16,018 bases of DNA. Source: Paludibacter sp. UBA5753. Its GTDB lineage: Bacteria > Bacteroidota > Bacteroidia > Bacteroidales > Paludibacteraceae. Numbering within the stretch: position 1 is the first letter of the stretch; the number at the start of each line of letters is the position of its first letter. Positions 1-7,847 of the stretch are shown here, piece after piece. Location of the stretch: positions 1-16,018 of the forward strand of contig DIFH01000085.1 of NCBI GenBank assembly GCA_002427615.1. The letters are read 5' to 3'. Under the pieces are notes generated by a model. That model was not told the origin of the DNA and made no database searches. It saw only the letters and a program-made list of their open reading frames with translations. A program made the translations under genes and the position numbers.

Positions 1-318
1 TCCCGATACATCGGGACGGACAAAAATAGTACAAAGGAATAGAGCCCTGCAAGGGTTCAATAACAACATATTATGATATTGTTCAGCCCACTTCGGGGCT
101 GGGGTTCCTGGTTATTCAACATCCCCCAGTATCGCTACGCTCACTGGGGGTTATTCACATTTAGCCACTCCGTGGCATAAAATAGTTTTTCAGCAGACCC
201 TAATTAGTGTTTGCAAGCAAACGCCGAGTTTTCTTTCTGACACTAATTAAGGTGTCAAATTAGAATTTAGAAGACGGAAATAGGCTATACGAAATTTCAC
301 AATTTTTTAATCGCAGCT
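1..318. repeat. Intergenic repeat cluster downstream of thrS
   Basis: No gene is visible here. The stretch opens with a short palindrome at 1-16 (TCCCGA, TACA, TCGGGA). It continues with hairpins at 85-100 (AGCCC/GGGCT), 123-150 (CCCCCAGT/ACTGGGGG around a 12-base centre) and 164-176 (GCCAC/GTGGC). The last two, read on the minus strand, match a cluster at 13303-13356 in order, spacing and linker sequence, so they belong to an interspersed family. At 199-247 there is another imperfect inverted repeat with arms CCTAATTAGTGT and ACACTAATTAAGG. Its centre shares 24 of 26 bases with the reverse complement of 2634-2659. Such palindromic intergenic repeats are common in Bacteroidota. Confidence 0.7.
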
Positions 319-369
319 AAATACCAAAAAGTGCGAACCGGCTAAGCCGGTTCGCACTTTTTGGTATTT
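319..369 (-). terminator. Intrinsic terminator of thrS (probably bidirectional)
   Basis: This is a perfect 25-bp inverted repeat (319-343 and 345-369) around a single A. The GC-rich core (GTGCGAACCGGC) is flanked by A5 on one side and T5 on the other, so either strand gives a strong stem followed by a U-run. It lies 31 bases past the thrS stop codon, where a minus-strand terminator is expected. It could also stop any plus-strand transcription entering from the left. Confidence 0.85.
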
Positions 370-400
370 TAAGTCCCTCATCGATGGATTTAGCGGGCAT

Positions 401-2341
401 TTAATATTTATTCATTAGCGCATCCACTTCATCATTTACCATTTTGGCAAAATCGGATACTTTCATGGAGCCTTTGTCGCCTTCGCCCTGTTTGCGGACA
501 GCCACTTCACCATTTTCGGCCTCTTTTTCTCCCACAATCAACATAAACGGAATACGTTTCAGTTCGTTATCACGGATTTTACGACCGATTTTCTCGTTGC
601 GGTCATCCACTTGCACCCGAACATCCTTTGAATTAAGTTCTTTGGCAATCTGGAATGCATAATCGTTGAATTTTTCGCTGATTGGCAATACAACCACCTG
701 ATCGGGAGTTAACCACAAGGGGAACTTACCGGCAGTGTGCTCAATTAACACGGCCACGAAACGTTCCATTGAACCGAACGGTGCGCGGTGAATCATAACC
801 GGACGATGTTTCTGGTTGTCCTCGCCTGTGTATTCCAGCTCGAAACGTTCTGGTAAGTTATAATCTACCTGGATGGTTCCCAACTGCCACTTACGCCCGA
901 TGGCATCGCGTACCATAAAATCAAGTTTCGGACCATAGAAGGCAGCTTCACCAAGTACCACTTTAGCTTTCAATCCTTTTTCGGCACAAGCTTCAATAAT
1001 GGATTGTTCGGCTTTTCCCCAGTTTTCGTCGGTACCAATGTATTTTTCTTTGTTGTTCGGATCCCGCAACGAAATTTGGGCTTCAAAGTTTTTAAAATCT
1101 AACGCATTGAAAATAATAAAGATAATATCCATTACTTTCAGGAACTCATCTTTCACCTGGTCGGGGCGGCAGAAAATATGCGCATCGTCCTGTGTAAAGC
1201 TGCGTACGCGGGTTAGCCCATGAAGTTCACCACTTTGCTCGTAACGATAAACTGTACCAAATTCAGCTAATCGAATCGGAAGATCTTTGTACGAACGCGG
1301 TTTGAACTTGTAAATTTCGCAGTGGTGCGGGCAGTTCATCGGTTTCAACAAGTATTCTTCACCTTCTTCGGGCGTATGGATAGGCTGGAACGAATCTTTT
1401 CCGTATTTGGCATAGTGACCTGAAGTTACATACAGATTTTTGTTTCCGATATGCGGCGTCATTACCTGCTGATACTCGAAACGGCGCTGGATTTTCTTCA
1501 AAAAGTCTTCGAGGCGCAAGCGCAAAGCCGTTCCGCGTGGCAACCAGATAGGAAGTCCCTTGCCCACCATTTCGGAGAACATAAATAATTCCAACTCTTT
1601 ACCTATCTTGCGATGGTCGCGTTTTTTAGCTTCTTCGAGCAATACAAGGTACTCGTCGAGCATTTTCTTTTTAGGGAAAGTAATCCCGTAAATACGAGTC
1701 AGCATTTTGCGTTTCTCGTCGCCGCGCCAGTAAGCGCCGGCCACGCTCAACAGCTTGATCGCTTTGATTTCGCCGGTGTTGGGTAAGTGCGGTCCGCGGC
1801 AGAGATCGGTAAAGTTGCCCTGCGAATATAAGGTAATGGTTCCGTCAGCCAAATCGTTGATCAGTTCCACTTTGTACTCGTCGCCTTTTTCTTCGAATTT
1901 TTTCAATGCATCGGCTTTGCTTATGTCGGTGCGAACAATCGCTTCTTTCCGGACAGCTAATTCCACCATCTTCGCTTCGATGGTTGGCAGGTCGCCTTCT
2001 TTGATTACTGCAGAACCAGGATCCACATCATAGTAGAAACCGTTTTCGATAGCCGGTCCAATACCGAATTTAATGCCCGGATACAACTCCTGCAACGCTT
2101 CGGCCATCAAGTGAGCCGACGAGTGCCAGTAAGCATGCTTACCTTCTTCATCGTCCCATTTGTGCAATTTAATGGCAGCGTCGGTTTCGATAGGACGACT
2201 TAAATCCCAGATTTGTTCGTTTACTGTGATGGCAAGCACCTCTTGTGCAAGTCGTGAGCTGATACTTTCAGCCAATTGAAGTCCGGTAATGCCTTTGGCA
2301 AATTCGCGTACCGAACCGTCGGGGAATGTAATTTTAATCAT
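401..2341 (-). CDS. thrS: Threonyl-tRNA synthetase
   Basis: This class II aminoacyl-tRNA synthetase charges tRNA-Thr with threonine in the cytoplasm, and its N-terminal editing domain removes mischarged serine. The 646 residues are full length for the bacterial enzyme. A TGS domain occupies about 1-60. The editing domain follows, with HSSAH (H73, H77) and CRGPH (C181, H185). The catalytic core runs from about 245 to 540 and keeps the three zinc ligands: C337 in MNCPHH, H388 in DDAHIF and H518 in MIHRAPFGS. The anticodon-binding domain is about 545-640. The ATG at 2341 begins the canonical MIKITFPDGS start of the TGS domain. The gene appears to be transcribed alone: a -7 box lies at 2382-2389 and a strong terminator follows. 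The frequently associated infC-rpmI-rplT genes are not within the 400 bases downstream. Confidence 0.98.
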   Translation of the reverse strand: MIKITFPDGSVREFAKGITGLQLAESISSRLAQEVLAITVNEQIWDLSRPIETDAAIKLHKWDDEEGKHAYWHSSAHLMAEALQELYPGIKFGIGPAIENGFYYDVDPGSAVIKEGDLPTIEAKMVELAVRKEAIVRTDISKADALKKFEEKGDEYKVELINDLADGTITLYSQGNFTDLCRGPHLPNTGEIKAIKLLSVAGAYWRGDEKRKMLTRIYGITFPKKKMLDEYLVLLEEAKKRDHRKIGKELELFMFSEMVGKGLPIWLPRGTALRLRLEDFLKKIQRRFEYQQVMTPHIGNKNLYVTSGHYAKYGKDSFQPIHTPEEGEEYLLKPMNCPHHCEIYKFKPRSYKDLPIRLAEFGTVYRYEQSGELHGLTRVRSFTQDDAHIFCRPDQVKDEFLKVMDIIFIIFNALDFKNFEAQISLRDPNNKEKYIGTDENWGKAEQSIIEACAEKGLKAKVVLGEAAFYGPKLDFMVRDAIGRKWQLGTIQVDYNLPERFELEYTGEDNQKHRPVMIHRAPFGSMERFVAVLIEHTAGKFPLWLTPDQVVVLPISEKFNDYAFQIAKELNSKDVRVQVDDRNEKIGRKIRDNELKRIPFMLIVGEKEAENGEVAVRKQGEGDKGSMKVSDFAKMVNDEVDALMNKY

Positions 2342-2381
2342 GTTTTCTGAACCTTACAAATGGTTTTTAAATTTTGAAGTG

Positions 2382-2389
2382 CAAACTTA
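2382..2389 (-). promoter_or_regulatory. Putative thrS promoter -7 box
   Basis: The minus strand reads TAAGTTTG, matching the Bacteroidota -7 consensus TAnnTTTG, about 40 bases upstream of the thrS ATG. No clear -33 TTTG is seen 19-21 bases further upstream, so only half of the promoter is supported. No T-box leader could be recognised in the short untranslated region. Confidence 0.5.
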
Positions 2390-2559
2390 CATAAAAATAT
2401 ACGATTTATAAGCGGGTCACCTAAAAATCCTGAAAGATTTATAAAGGAAAGATAAGATTTTTAGACCGCAAATTACGCAAACGAGCGCAAATGATGAACT
2501 TATAAAATTCGGTTTTAGCAAAAAAATGAATACGATCATAAGCTTCTCGAAAATTTATT

Positions 2560-2670
2560 TTACTTTACCCCTTTCATCCCCAACAATTTGAAATACTCAA
2601 ACCACTTTTCCTCGGGATTCTGAATCTTATATGGTGTCAGAAAGAAAGCCCGGCGTTTGATAAGAAAAGG
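2560..2670 (-). pseudogene. Possible remnant of a protein C-terminus (about 36 codons)
   Basis: Minus-strand reading from just after an in-frame TGA at 2671-2673 down to a TAA at 2560-2562 gives a protein-like stretch, including ...TPYKIQNPEEKWFEYFKLL.... Its rich, non-repetitive composition is unlike its surroundings. There is no plausible start or ribosome-binding site. I do not recognise the family. Part of it (2634-2659) is shared, with two mismatches, with the intergenic repeat at 218-243. The reading frame may therefore simply belong to an interspersed repeat rather than to a decayed gene. Confidence 0.3.
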
Positions 2671-2737
2671 TCAAGGCATACGAAGCAGCGAAGAGACGAA
2701 GTCCTGCCAAGACGAAATGAGTAGTTTTTGATTTGAA

Positions 2738-2768
2738 TGCAACGCAGAGATAGGCGTTTTCTTGCAAA
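2738..2768 (-). repeat. 31-bp interspersed repeat, copy 1 (exact match to 12279-12309)
   Basis: The 31 bases here are the exact reverse complement of 12279-12309 (starting TTTGCAAGAAAACGCC on the minus strand). A degenerate relative starts at 210 (TTTGCAAGCAAACGCC). All three lie between genes. The element family is not one I can name. Confidence 0.75.
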
Positions 2769-2812
2769 TACTAATAAAAACAAGCGCCAACCCCTCTCGC
2801 CTCTCGCCTAAA

Positions 2813-2880
2813 GTCGAGACAGGTAAAGTCGAGACAGGTAATGTCGAGACAGGTAAAGTCGAGACAGGTAATGTCGAGAC
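2813..2880. repeat. 15-bp tandem repeat, four and a half units
   Basis: The unit GTCGAGACAGGTAAA is repeated four times in full (2813-2827, 2828-2842, 2843-2857, 2858-2872), followed by a partial unit GTCGAGAC (2873-2880). The last base alternates A, T, A, T, so there is also a 30-bp higher-order period. This suggests growth by duplication of a two-unit block. It is non-coding and lies in the gap downstream of the thioredoxin gene. Confidence 0.9.
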
Positions 2881-2958
2881 ACAATGAAGGGGAGTTTAGT
2901 TAGCGCTAACAAACTATAATTATTTAATATCAGAGACGAAAGTAATCCGGTTACACCC

Positions 2959-3381
2959 TTAGGAGTTAGGAATCTTCATTTCTTTCAATAAATAATTTTT
3001 CGTCTTCACTCCCACAAAGCGGTTTAGTTCTTTTCCATTTTTGAAAAGAATAAGCGTAGGAATATTACGAACATTAAAGCGTTGAGCCATTGATTGATAT
3101 TCCTCAATATTTACTTTTCCAACTCTATAACCTTCGGGCAATTCGGCGGCAACTTCATTCAAAATCGGAGCCATTATGCGGCAGGGAGCACACCATGCTG
3201 CCCAAAAATCGACCAATACTATTTTGTTTTTCGTTTGTTGGTCGAAATTTTGCTCCGTCAATACCAGAATATTCTCATGATCGGTCACTTTAGGAGCATT
3301 TTTCATTTTGGCGCGGGCAAAAATGTTTAATAAAACAATTGCTCCAAGCACAATGGCTAAAATTATCAGAAATGTTTGCAT
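2959..3381 (-). CDS. Membrane-anchored thioredoxin
   Basis: The product is a 140-residue thiol-disulfide oxidoreductase. Residues about 3-21 form one hydrophobic segment, followed directly by a basic patch (RAKMK). The rest is a thioredoxin fold with the active site WCAPC (C64, C67) and the cis-proline motif NIPT (P108). The segment has no lipobox or signal-peptidase site that I would trust, so it probably stays as an anchor. The positive-inside rule suggests the thioredoxin domain faces the cytoplasm, which is an inference. The gene lies 75 bases after the CoA-disulfide-reductase/rhodanese gene on the same strand, with no separate TAnnTTTG promoter, so it should be the second gene of unit A. 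A likely job is to reduce persulfides or disulfides made by the rhodanese domains next door. Confidence 0.9.
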   Translation of the reverse strand: MQTFLIILAIVLGAIVLLNIFARAKMKNAPKVTDHENILVLTEQNFDQQTKNKIVLVDFWAAWCAPCRIMAPILNEVAAELPEGYRVGKVNIEEYQSMAQRFNVRNIPTLILFKNGKELNRFVGVKTKNYLLKEMKIPNS

Positions 3382-3421
3382 ATTAGTTTATTATTTTGTA
3401 AGTTCATTAGTTTATAAAGTT

Positions 3422-3453
3422 CCTCTTTCCTCGAAGAGAGGATCAGGGATGAG
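3422..3453. repeat. REP-like hairpin element between unit A genes
   Basis: An imperfect palindrome with the pattern CCTCTTTCCTCGAAGAGAGG followed by ATCAGGGATGAGG fills much of the 75-base gap between the rhodanese fusion gene and the thioredoxin gene. It resembles the element at 6540-6572, which also ends just after a stop codon. It may act as an intercistronic mRNA structure. Confidence 0.55.
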
Positions 3454-3456
3454 GCA

Positions 3457-5733
3457 TTATCTTCGCATCATCATGTGCATCAAGCCACCGCCGTTTTTTA
3501 CGTTGGAAAAACCCTTTTGTTGCAAAATACGTTGTCCATAAGCCGAACGTGCACCGGAGGCACAATATAACGTAATATCTCTCGACAAGCTTCCCAATTC
3601 ATTAACACGAGCAGGCAATTCATCCAATTGGATATTGATAGCTCCCGGATATGCTCCCGCTGCAAACTCCTGTGGCGTACGAACATCAATAATTAATGGT
3701 TCATTGGAAGATGTTTCAGCAACGGGTTTTACTCTTCTTGAAGCCATCATCGAATTTAATCCACCGCCATTTTTTACATTTGTATAACCTATTTGCATCA
3801 ATAGCCTTTGCGCGTAAGCCGAGCGGGCGCCCGAAGCGCAATACACCACAATTTCACGGGAAACGTTATTTCCCAATTCTTCATAACGCTGCATCAATTC
3901 ATCAAGCGGAATGTTTATTGCATGGGGATATGCTCCTGCATGAAATTCTTCGGGCGTACGAACATCCACAACCAAAGGTGTATTTATATCGTTTACTCCC
4001 GAAGTTATTTTTTCTTCCGTTTTAGTAGTTTCGCCTTCCACCGATTTTAATTCTACCGGCAAGAGATTGACTTTTAGATGTTTAAAACCAACCGTTCGGG
4101 CTTGTCGCTGCAACGAGATATACCCACCGGAAATGTTTGTAACATTTTTATATCCGGCGCCGAGAAGAGTACGCAAAGCCTGATGTCCTTTTTTCCCTGT
4201 TTCGTCGTAAACAATGATGGGACGGTCTGTCGGAATGGAATTGATTTGTTGTGCGAGCAATTCAAGCGGTAAATGTATAGCGCCTTCGATATGGCTTTTC
4301 TCAAAAGCAAAGATATCACGCACATCCACAAAAACGGGATGCGTTCCTTCAATAAATGCATCAAGTTCGGTTACGGTAACCGACGGACTAAAGCCCGACA
4401 CTCTGTTTTCGGCCGTATAAGCCGCCATATTGATAGCATCGTTGGCTGTGCCGATAGGTGGCGAATAAGCAAAATCAATATCCGCCAAATCATTAATTGT
4501 CAACTTTGCAGCTGAAGCAGTTGCAATTACATCGAGGCGTTTGTCAGCTCCTTTATACCCTGCAGTTTGTCCGCCAAGTATTAAACCCGTTTCATGATCG
4601 TAAATTAACATAACAGTAACATTTTCGGCTCCGGGATAGTAAGACGTATGATGTTCTTTGTGAACGACAACGGCATCAGCCTCAATACCTAAAGAACGTG
4701 CTTGTTTCAACGACAAACCGGTTGTTCCGGCTACCGCTTCGAAAACACGAACCACTGATGTTCCCAAAGCGCCTTTGTAAACATGATTTCCGCCCAAAGC
4801 ATTCTCTGCAGCAATTCGTCCCTGACGATTAGCCGGACCTGCCAACGGAATACGTACTTTTTTACCATTTATGCGATGTTCAATTTCCACCATATCACCG
4901 GCTGCATAAATATCGGGATCGCTGGTTTGAAGTTGTGCATTTACAAGTAAACCGCCCGCTTCACCCAATTCGAGCCCTGCGTCCTTAGCCAATTGCAAGG
5001 TAGGACGAACACCGATAGAAAGCAATACCATATCGGCATCAAGTATTTTACCGTTATCAAGTTTTACTGAATGAGGAAATATTTCGGTCACTCCCGTACC
5101 TGTGTGAATTCCAACACCGTACGAAAGCATCTCATTTTCAATAAAACCGGCAGTTTCAGGCTCCATAACAGCCATAACGTGCGGCATCATTTCCACCACA
5201 TTCACTTTGAGTCCACGCTTTACTAATGCTTCTACCATTTCGAGTCCGATAAATCCACCTCCAACTACAACTGCAGTCGCAGGTTTCTTCTCATTCAAAT
5301 AGTAGGCTATTCTATCCATATCTTCCAAAGTCCACAGCGTGAAAACATGGTTGTAATCGGCGCCGGGTAATGTTGGCGTAATAGGACGACCGCCTTGTGC
5401 CAAAATCAGTTTCGTGTATTCAAAAACTTTTTGTTCACCGCTGCGGGTGTCCATTGCGTTTACGGCATGAGCAGTCTTATCAATTGCCGAAACAATTGTG
5501 TGCGTATGAACATCAACATTATATTGTTCATTAAAACTTTCGGGACTTTGCAGAATCAGTTTCGAACGGCTCTTAATATCTCCGCCTATGTAATAAGGCA
5601 ATCCGCAATTGGCGAACGAAATATCCGAACCTGCTTCGAGCATAGTAATTTGTGCTGTGGGCGAAATACGACGAACTTTGGCTGCTGCGGTTGCACCTGC
5701 CGCAACCCCTCCAACGATTACAATTTTTTCCAT
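3457..5733 (-). CDS. CoA-disulfide/persulfide reductase-like flavoprotein with three rhodanese domains
   Basis: This is a 758-residue pyridine-nucleotide disulfide reductase of the CoADR/Npsr class, which uses NAD(P)H to reduce CoA disulfide, persulfides or polysulfide. The FAD site is GGVAAGA (8-14). The single redox cysteine is C43 in SFANCGLPYY, the position used by CoA-disulfide reductase. A second dinucleotide site, VVGGGFIGLE, lies near 157-165, and YAAGD (276-280) belongs to FAD binding. Three rhodanese domains follow. Domain 1 (about 454-545) has YDETGKKG where the catalytic loop should be, so its cysteine is missing. Domains 2 (about 576-665) and 3 (about 670-756) both carry YCASGARS (C632, C724) and are close duplicates. 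Known relatives usually carry a single C-terminal rhodanese. The gene starts 34-40 bases after the promoter shared with unit B. Sulfane-sulfur handling is inferred from the family. Confidence 0.9.
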   Translation of the reverse strand: MEKIVIVGGVAAGATAAAKVRRISPTAQITMLEAGSDISFANCGLPYYIGGDIKSRSKLILQSPESFNEQYNVDVHTHTIVSAIDKTAHAVNAMDTRSGEQKVFEYTKLILAQGGRPITPTLPGADYNHVFTLWTLEDMDRIAYYLNEKKPATAVVVGGGFIGLEMVEALVKRGLKVNVVEMMPHVMAVMEPETAGFIENEMLSYGVGIHTGTGVTEIFPHSVKLDNGKILDADMVLLSIGVRPTLQLAKDAGLELGEAGGLLVNAQLQTSDPDIYAAGDMVEIEHRINGKKVRIPLAGPANRQGRIAAENALGGNHVYKGALGTSVVRVFEAVAGTTGLSLKQARSLGIEADAVVVHKEHHTSYYPGAENVTVMLIYDHETGLILGGQTAGYKGADKRLDVIATASAAKLTINDLADIDFAYSPPIGTANDAINMAAYTAENRVSGFSPSVTVTELDAFIEGTHPVFVDVRDIFAFEKSHIEGAIHLPLELLAQQINSIPTDRPIIVYDETGKKGHQALRTLLGAGYKNVTNISGGYISLQRQARTVGFKHLKVNLLPVELKSVEGETTKTEEKITSGVNDINTPLVVDVRTPEEFHAGAYPHAINIPLDELMQRYEELGNNVSREIVVYCASGARSAYAQRLLMQIGYTNVKNGGGLNSMMASRRVKPVAETSSNEPLIIDVRTPQEFAAGAYPGAINIQLDELPARVNELGSLSRDITLYCASGARSAYGQRILQQKGFSNVKNGGGLMHMMMRR

Positions 5734-5771
5734 ATATATTTTTGTCGTTTTTATCTATTATTGAATTTCGC

Positions 5772-5843
5772 TGCAAAGGTAAAACATTATTTTTAAATTA
5801 CAATAGTATCACTAATAAATTATTATAATATCACTATTATTTT
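5772..5843 (-). promoter_or_regulatory. Unit A promoter/operator, 72-bp copy shared with unit B
   Basis: This segment matches 10807-10878 at 70 of 72 positions in the same orientation. On the minus strand it contains a -7 box TACCTTTG (5774-5781), then exactly 19 bases, then an ATTG -33 element (5801-5804). Two operator-like repeats, ATAGTATCAC (5803-5812) and ATAATATCAC (5825-5834), start 22 bp apart, about two helical turns. The first overlaps the -33 element. The expected transcript starts near 5767, giving a leader of about 34 bases before the ATG at 5733. Confidence 0.85.
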
Positions 5844-5942
5844 TCTCTATTTAGTTTACAATTGCATATTATACATTTAAATATCAATAATATAACACAA
5901 CTAATCTTGAATTGTTTAGAAATGGAATTTACAACATACAAA

Positions 5943-5976
5943 ATCGGCTGATCTTCTTGACAGAAAATCAGCCGAT
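5943..5976 (-). terminator. Terminator at the end of unit B
   Basis: A perfect 10-bp stem (5943-5952 with 5967-5976, ATCGGCTGAT/ATCAGCCGAT) with a 14-base loop lies 21 bases past the stop of the DUF1847-like gene. The minus strand continues TTTGTATGTTGT, a modest U-rich tail. It separates unit B from the unit A promoter. Confidence 0.75.
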
Positions 5977-5997
5977 ACAATTATAAGACAAGTAAAA

Positions 5998-6471
5998 TCA
6001 GTCTTCTTTTTTTACAAACTCCTGATAAGGGTTGTGTTTATGTTCACGGTCTTTAACAATCAAAGTGGTAGTGGGTACTTTCGATTTCATATTGAACATG
6101 ATATCGTGACCCATACAAAGTCCGAAAGAGATATTCAAATCAGTATTGTTTTTAGCTAAAAAATCGGCTTGTCCGGCAGGATTGCAGGAAGTACCATTCA
6201 CGGTTTCATCATCTAATAATTCAGCTGCCGGAATTTTGGCGTATTTGCAATCAACAGTAAAAACCTCAAACCGATCCGAAAGTCTTTCTTTCAAACTCAT
6301 GGCTTCACGCGTCATCCCCACGCAATGAGCAATTCCAATACGTTTAAACCCCGAATTTTCAGCAAAAAGTTTCAACTCTTCTATACGGTTCTTCCCCATT
6401 AAAAGAGAATCCTCAGCGGCACGCATTACTTTTAAATCCGATTCAGAATATAAATCTTTTTGATTTTCCAT
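5998..6471 (-). CDS. DUF1847-like cysteine protein
   Basis: This 157-residue soluble protein matches the DUF1847 core as I know it. It has RIGIAHCVGMTREA (C50), VDCKYAKIP (C75), TSCNPAGQADFLA (C96), FGLCMGHD (C119) and the VKDREHKHNP ending. DUF1847 proteins occur in anaerobic bacteria and methanogens and are thought to bind metal; no reaction is established. Those I recall also carry a Cys-rich segment at the N-terminus. That segment is absent here: the first 49 residues have no cysteine. The four remaining cysteines could still bind a metal or cluster, which is inference. It is the last gene of unit B, 102 bases after the thioredoxin-reductase fusion, and is followed by a terminator. Family assignment is from motif recall only. 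Confidence 0.75.
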   Translation of the reverse strand: MENQKDLYSESDLKVMRAAEDSLLMGKNRIEELKLFAENSGFKRIGIAHCVGMTREAMSLKERLSDRFEVFTVDCKYAKIPAAELLDDETVNGTSCNPAGQADFLAKNNTDLNISFGLCMGHDIMFNMKSKVPTTTLIVKDREHKHNPYQEFVKKED

Positions 6472-6539
6472 CTTGTTTTATCTTTTATCACCTGTTTATT
6501 AACAGAATAAATTTTATTTAATGTTTAATACACCATTCT

Positions 6540-6572
6540 CTCTCTCTACTTCGGAGAGCGTTAGAAAGAGGT
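6540..6572. repeat. REP-like hairpin element between unit B genes
   Basis: The sequence runs CTCTCTCTACTTCGGAGAG and then CGTTAGAAAGAGGTG, directly beside the stop of the thioredoxin-reductase fusion. It is similar in layout to 3422-3453 (palindrome around TTCGGAGAG or TCGAAGAG, then a purine-rich tail). It sits in the 102-base gap before the DUF1847-like gene. Confidence 0.5.
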
Positions 6573-6573
6573 G

Positions 6574-7842
6574 TTATAACTCTTTCGAAATAGTAATTGC
6601 AGCCACTGTTCCATCGGCTACGGCAGTTGTAATCTGACGATATTTTTTACTCACAATATCACCTATGGCAAAAACATCCGGCAAATTGGTTTTGCGATCT
6701 TCATCGGTTACGATATAGCCCCATTTATCCATTTCAGGTAATGTTTCGCCCAAAACAGAGACATTTGATTTAAAACCAATAAAAACAAATACTCCGTCAG
6801 ATTCTAATTCTTTCAACTCTTTGGTTTTTAAATCTTCAACGAACGTAATCATTTTATCGCCCCGTTTTTCAAATTTGCGTGGTTCATGTTCGTACATCAC
6901 GCTGATTTTCTCGTTTGCCTGTAATTGCTCAATTGCTGTTTGGTTGGCAGTTAGCTTATCAAACTGGTGAATTATGGTCACTTTACTTGCAAATTTGGTA
7001 ATAAATTGGGCTTCCTCTACTGCCGAATTTCCTCCACCAATAACCGTAACTTCTTTATCTACAAAGTATTTAGCATCACAGGTAGCACAATATGAAATTC
7101 CTTTGCCTTTGTAGTCACTTTCGCCCGGAGCATTCATTGTATTAGGAGTCGTTCCGGTTCCAATTATGATCTTCTTCGCTTTAATAGTCTCTAATTCATC
7201 AATTACTATTTCTTTCTTCACCAAATCAACCGATGTAATATCAACTGCCACTTTAAAGTCAATTCCGGTGTGTTTAGCTTGTTCGCTCATGTAATGTGCC
7301 AGCATAAACCCCTGTTGGGGTTGTTCAAAGCCCGGATAGTTTGAAACTTGATGCGTAATTCCCATATATCCGCCCGGAAGAGCAGGATCAATCAAAACCG
7401 TTTTGATTTTTGCCTGACCGAGATAAATACCGGCGGTTAATCCGGCAGGTCCGCCACCCAGAATAGCTACATCGTATTCCGAAACAATTTTTTTCTGATT
7501 CGCTTTAATGGCAACTGCGTCCTCAATTGTCAACATTTTGTCCAAACGTTCCTGAATTTCAGATTTCTTAATTCCACCGCTAATAGTATCGAGAATTTGT
7601 TTCCCATTATCAAAAAACAATAAGGTTGGCGAAGAACTTACACTTAATGCTGTTGCTAATTCCCTGTTACCCTGACGGAAAATTTTAAAAAACTTGATTT
7701 TTTCGCCATACAATTCAGCCATAGCTTCAAATTTTGGAGCCAATGCTTCACAAGGCGGACATTCGGTGGAATAAAAGTCAAGCACTACTTTTCCACCGTT
7801 TAATACTTCTTTTTCAAAATCTACTGTATTAATTTCTTTCAT
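6574..7842 (-). CDS. Thioredoxin-thioredoxin reductase fusion
   Basis: This 422-residue cytoplasmic fusion has thioredoxin first (about 1-105) and thioredoxin reductase second (about 122-422). The thioredoxin part has TECPPC (C28, C31) and the cis-proline in SSPT (P72). The reductase part has the FAD motif GGGPAG (129-134), the redox pair CATC (C252, C255), the dinucleotide fold IGGGNSAVEEA (268-278) and the C-terminal FAD motif FAIGD (391-395). In NADPH-specific reductases an arginine-rich HRRxxxR follows the second dinucleotide fold. Here the text is IIHQFDKLTAN, with no arginine, so NADH or another donor is possible. Known fusions such as that of Mycobacterium leprae have the opposite domain order. 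The protein is a self-contained electron donor for cysteine disulfides. It is the fifth gene of unit B, 135 bases after the radical SAM gene. Confidence 0.92.
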   Translation of the reverse strand: MKEINTVDFEKEVLNGGKVVLDFYSTECPPCEALAPKFEAMAELYGEKIKFFKIFRQGNRELATALSVSSSPTLLFFDNGKQILDTISGGIKKSEIQERLDKMLTIEDAVAIKANQKKIVSEYDVAILGGGPAGLTAGIYLGQAKIKTVLIDPALPGGYMGITHQVSNYPGFEQPQQGFMLAHYMSEQAKHTGIDFKVAVDITSVDLVKKEIVIDELETIKAKKIIIGTGTTPNTMNAPGESDYKGKGISYCATCDAKYFVDKEVTVIGGGNSAVEEAQFITKFASKVTIIHQFDKLTANQTAIEQLQANEKISVMYEHEPRKFEKRGDKMITFVEDLKTKELKELESDGVFVFIGFKSNVSVLGETLPEMDKWGYIVTDEDRKTNLPDVFAIGDIVSKKYRQITTAVADGTVAAITISKEL

Positions 7843-7847
7843 AAATT

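Larger units (their letters stand above)
2390..2958. repeat. Repeat-rich gap between thrS and the thioredoxin gene
   Basis: No intact gene is seen in this gap. It contains, in order: a fragment with the repetitive CCGCAAATTACGCAAA motif at 2466-2481; a protein-like frame remnant at 2560-2670; the inverted copy of a 31-bp repeat at 2738-2768; and a run of 15-bp tandem repeats at 2813-2880. A small palindrome lies at 2894-2914 (GTTAGCGCTAAC core), between the tandem repeat and the end of the thioredoxin gene. That palindrome has no U-run, so I do not call it a terminator. Confidence 0.65.

Noticed and set aside
2813..2880. CRISPR or iteron array
   Set aside because: The 15-bp units abut with no spacers, and there is no replication gene nearby.
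2894..2914. Terminator for unit A
   Set aside because: The palindrome has a short stem and no U-run on the minus strand.
3808..4050. Plus-strand open frames inside the rhodanese fusion gene, and similar frames opposite thrS, the radical SAM gene, the SGNH hydrolase and the exonuclease
   Set aside because: They lie antisense or out of frame within well-supported genes, lack ribosome sites and domain motifs, and read like reversed coding sequence.
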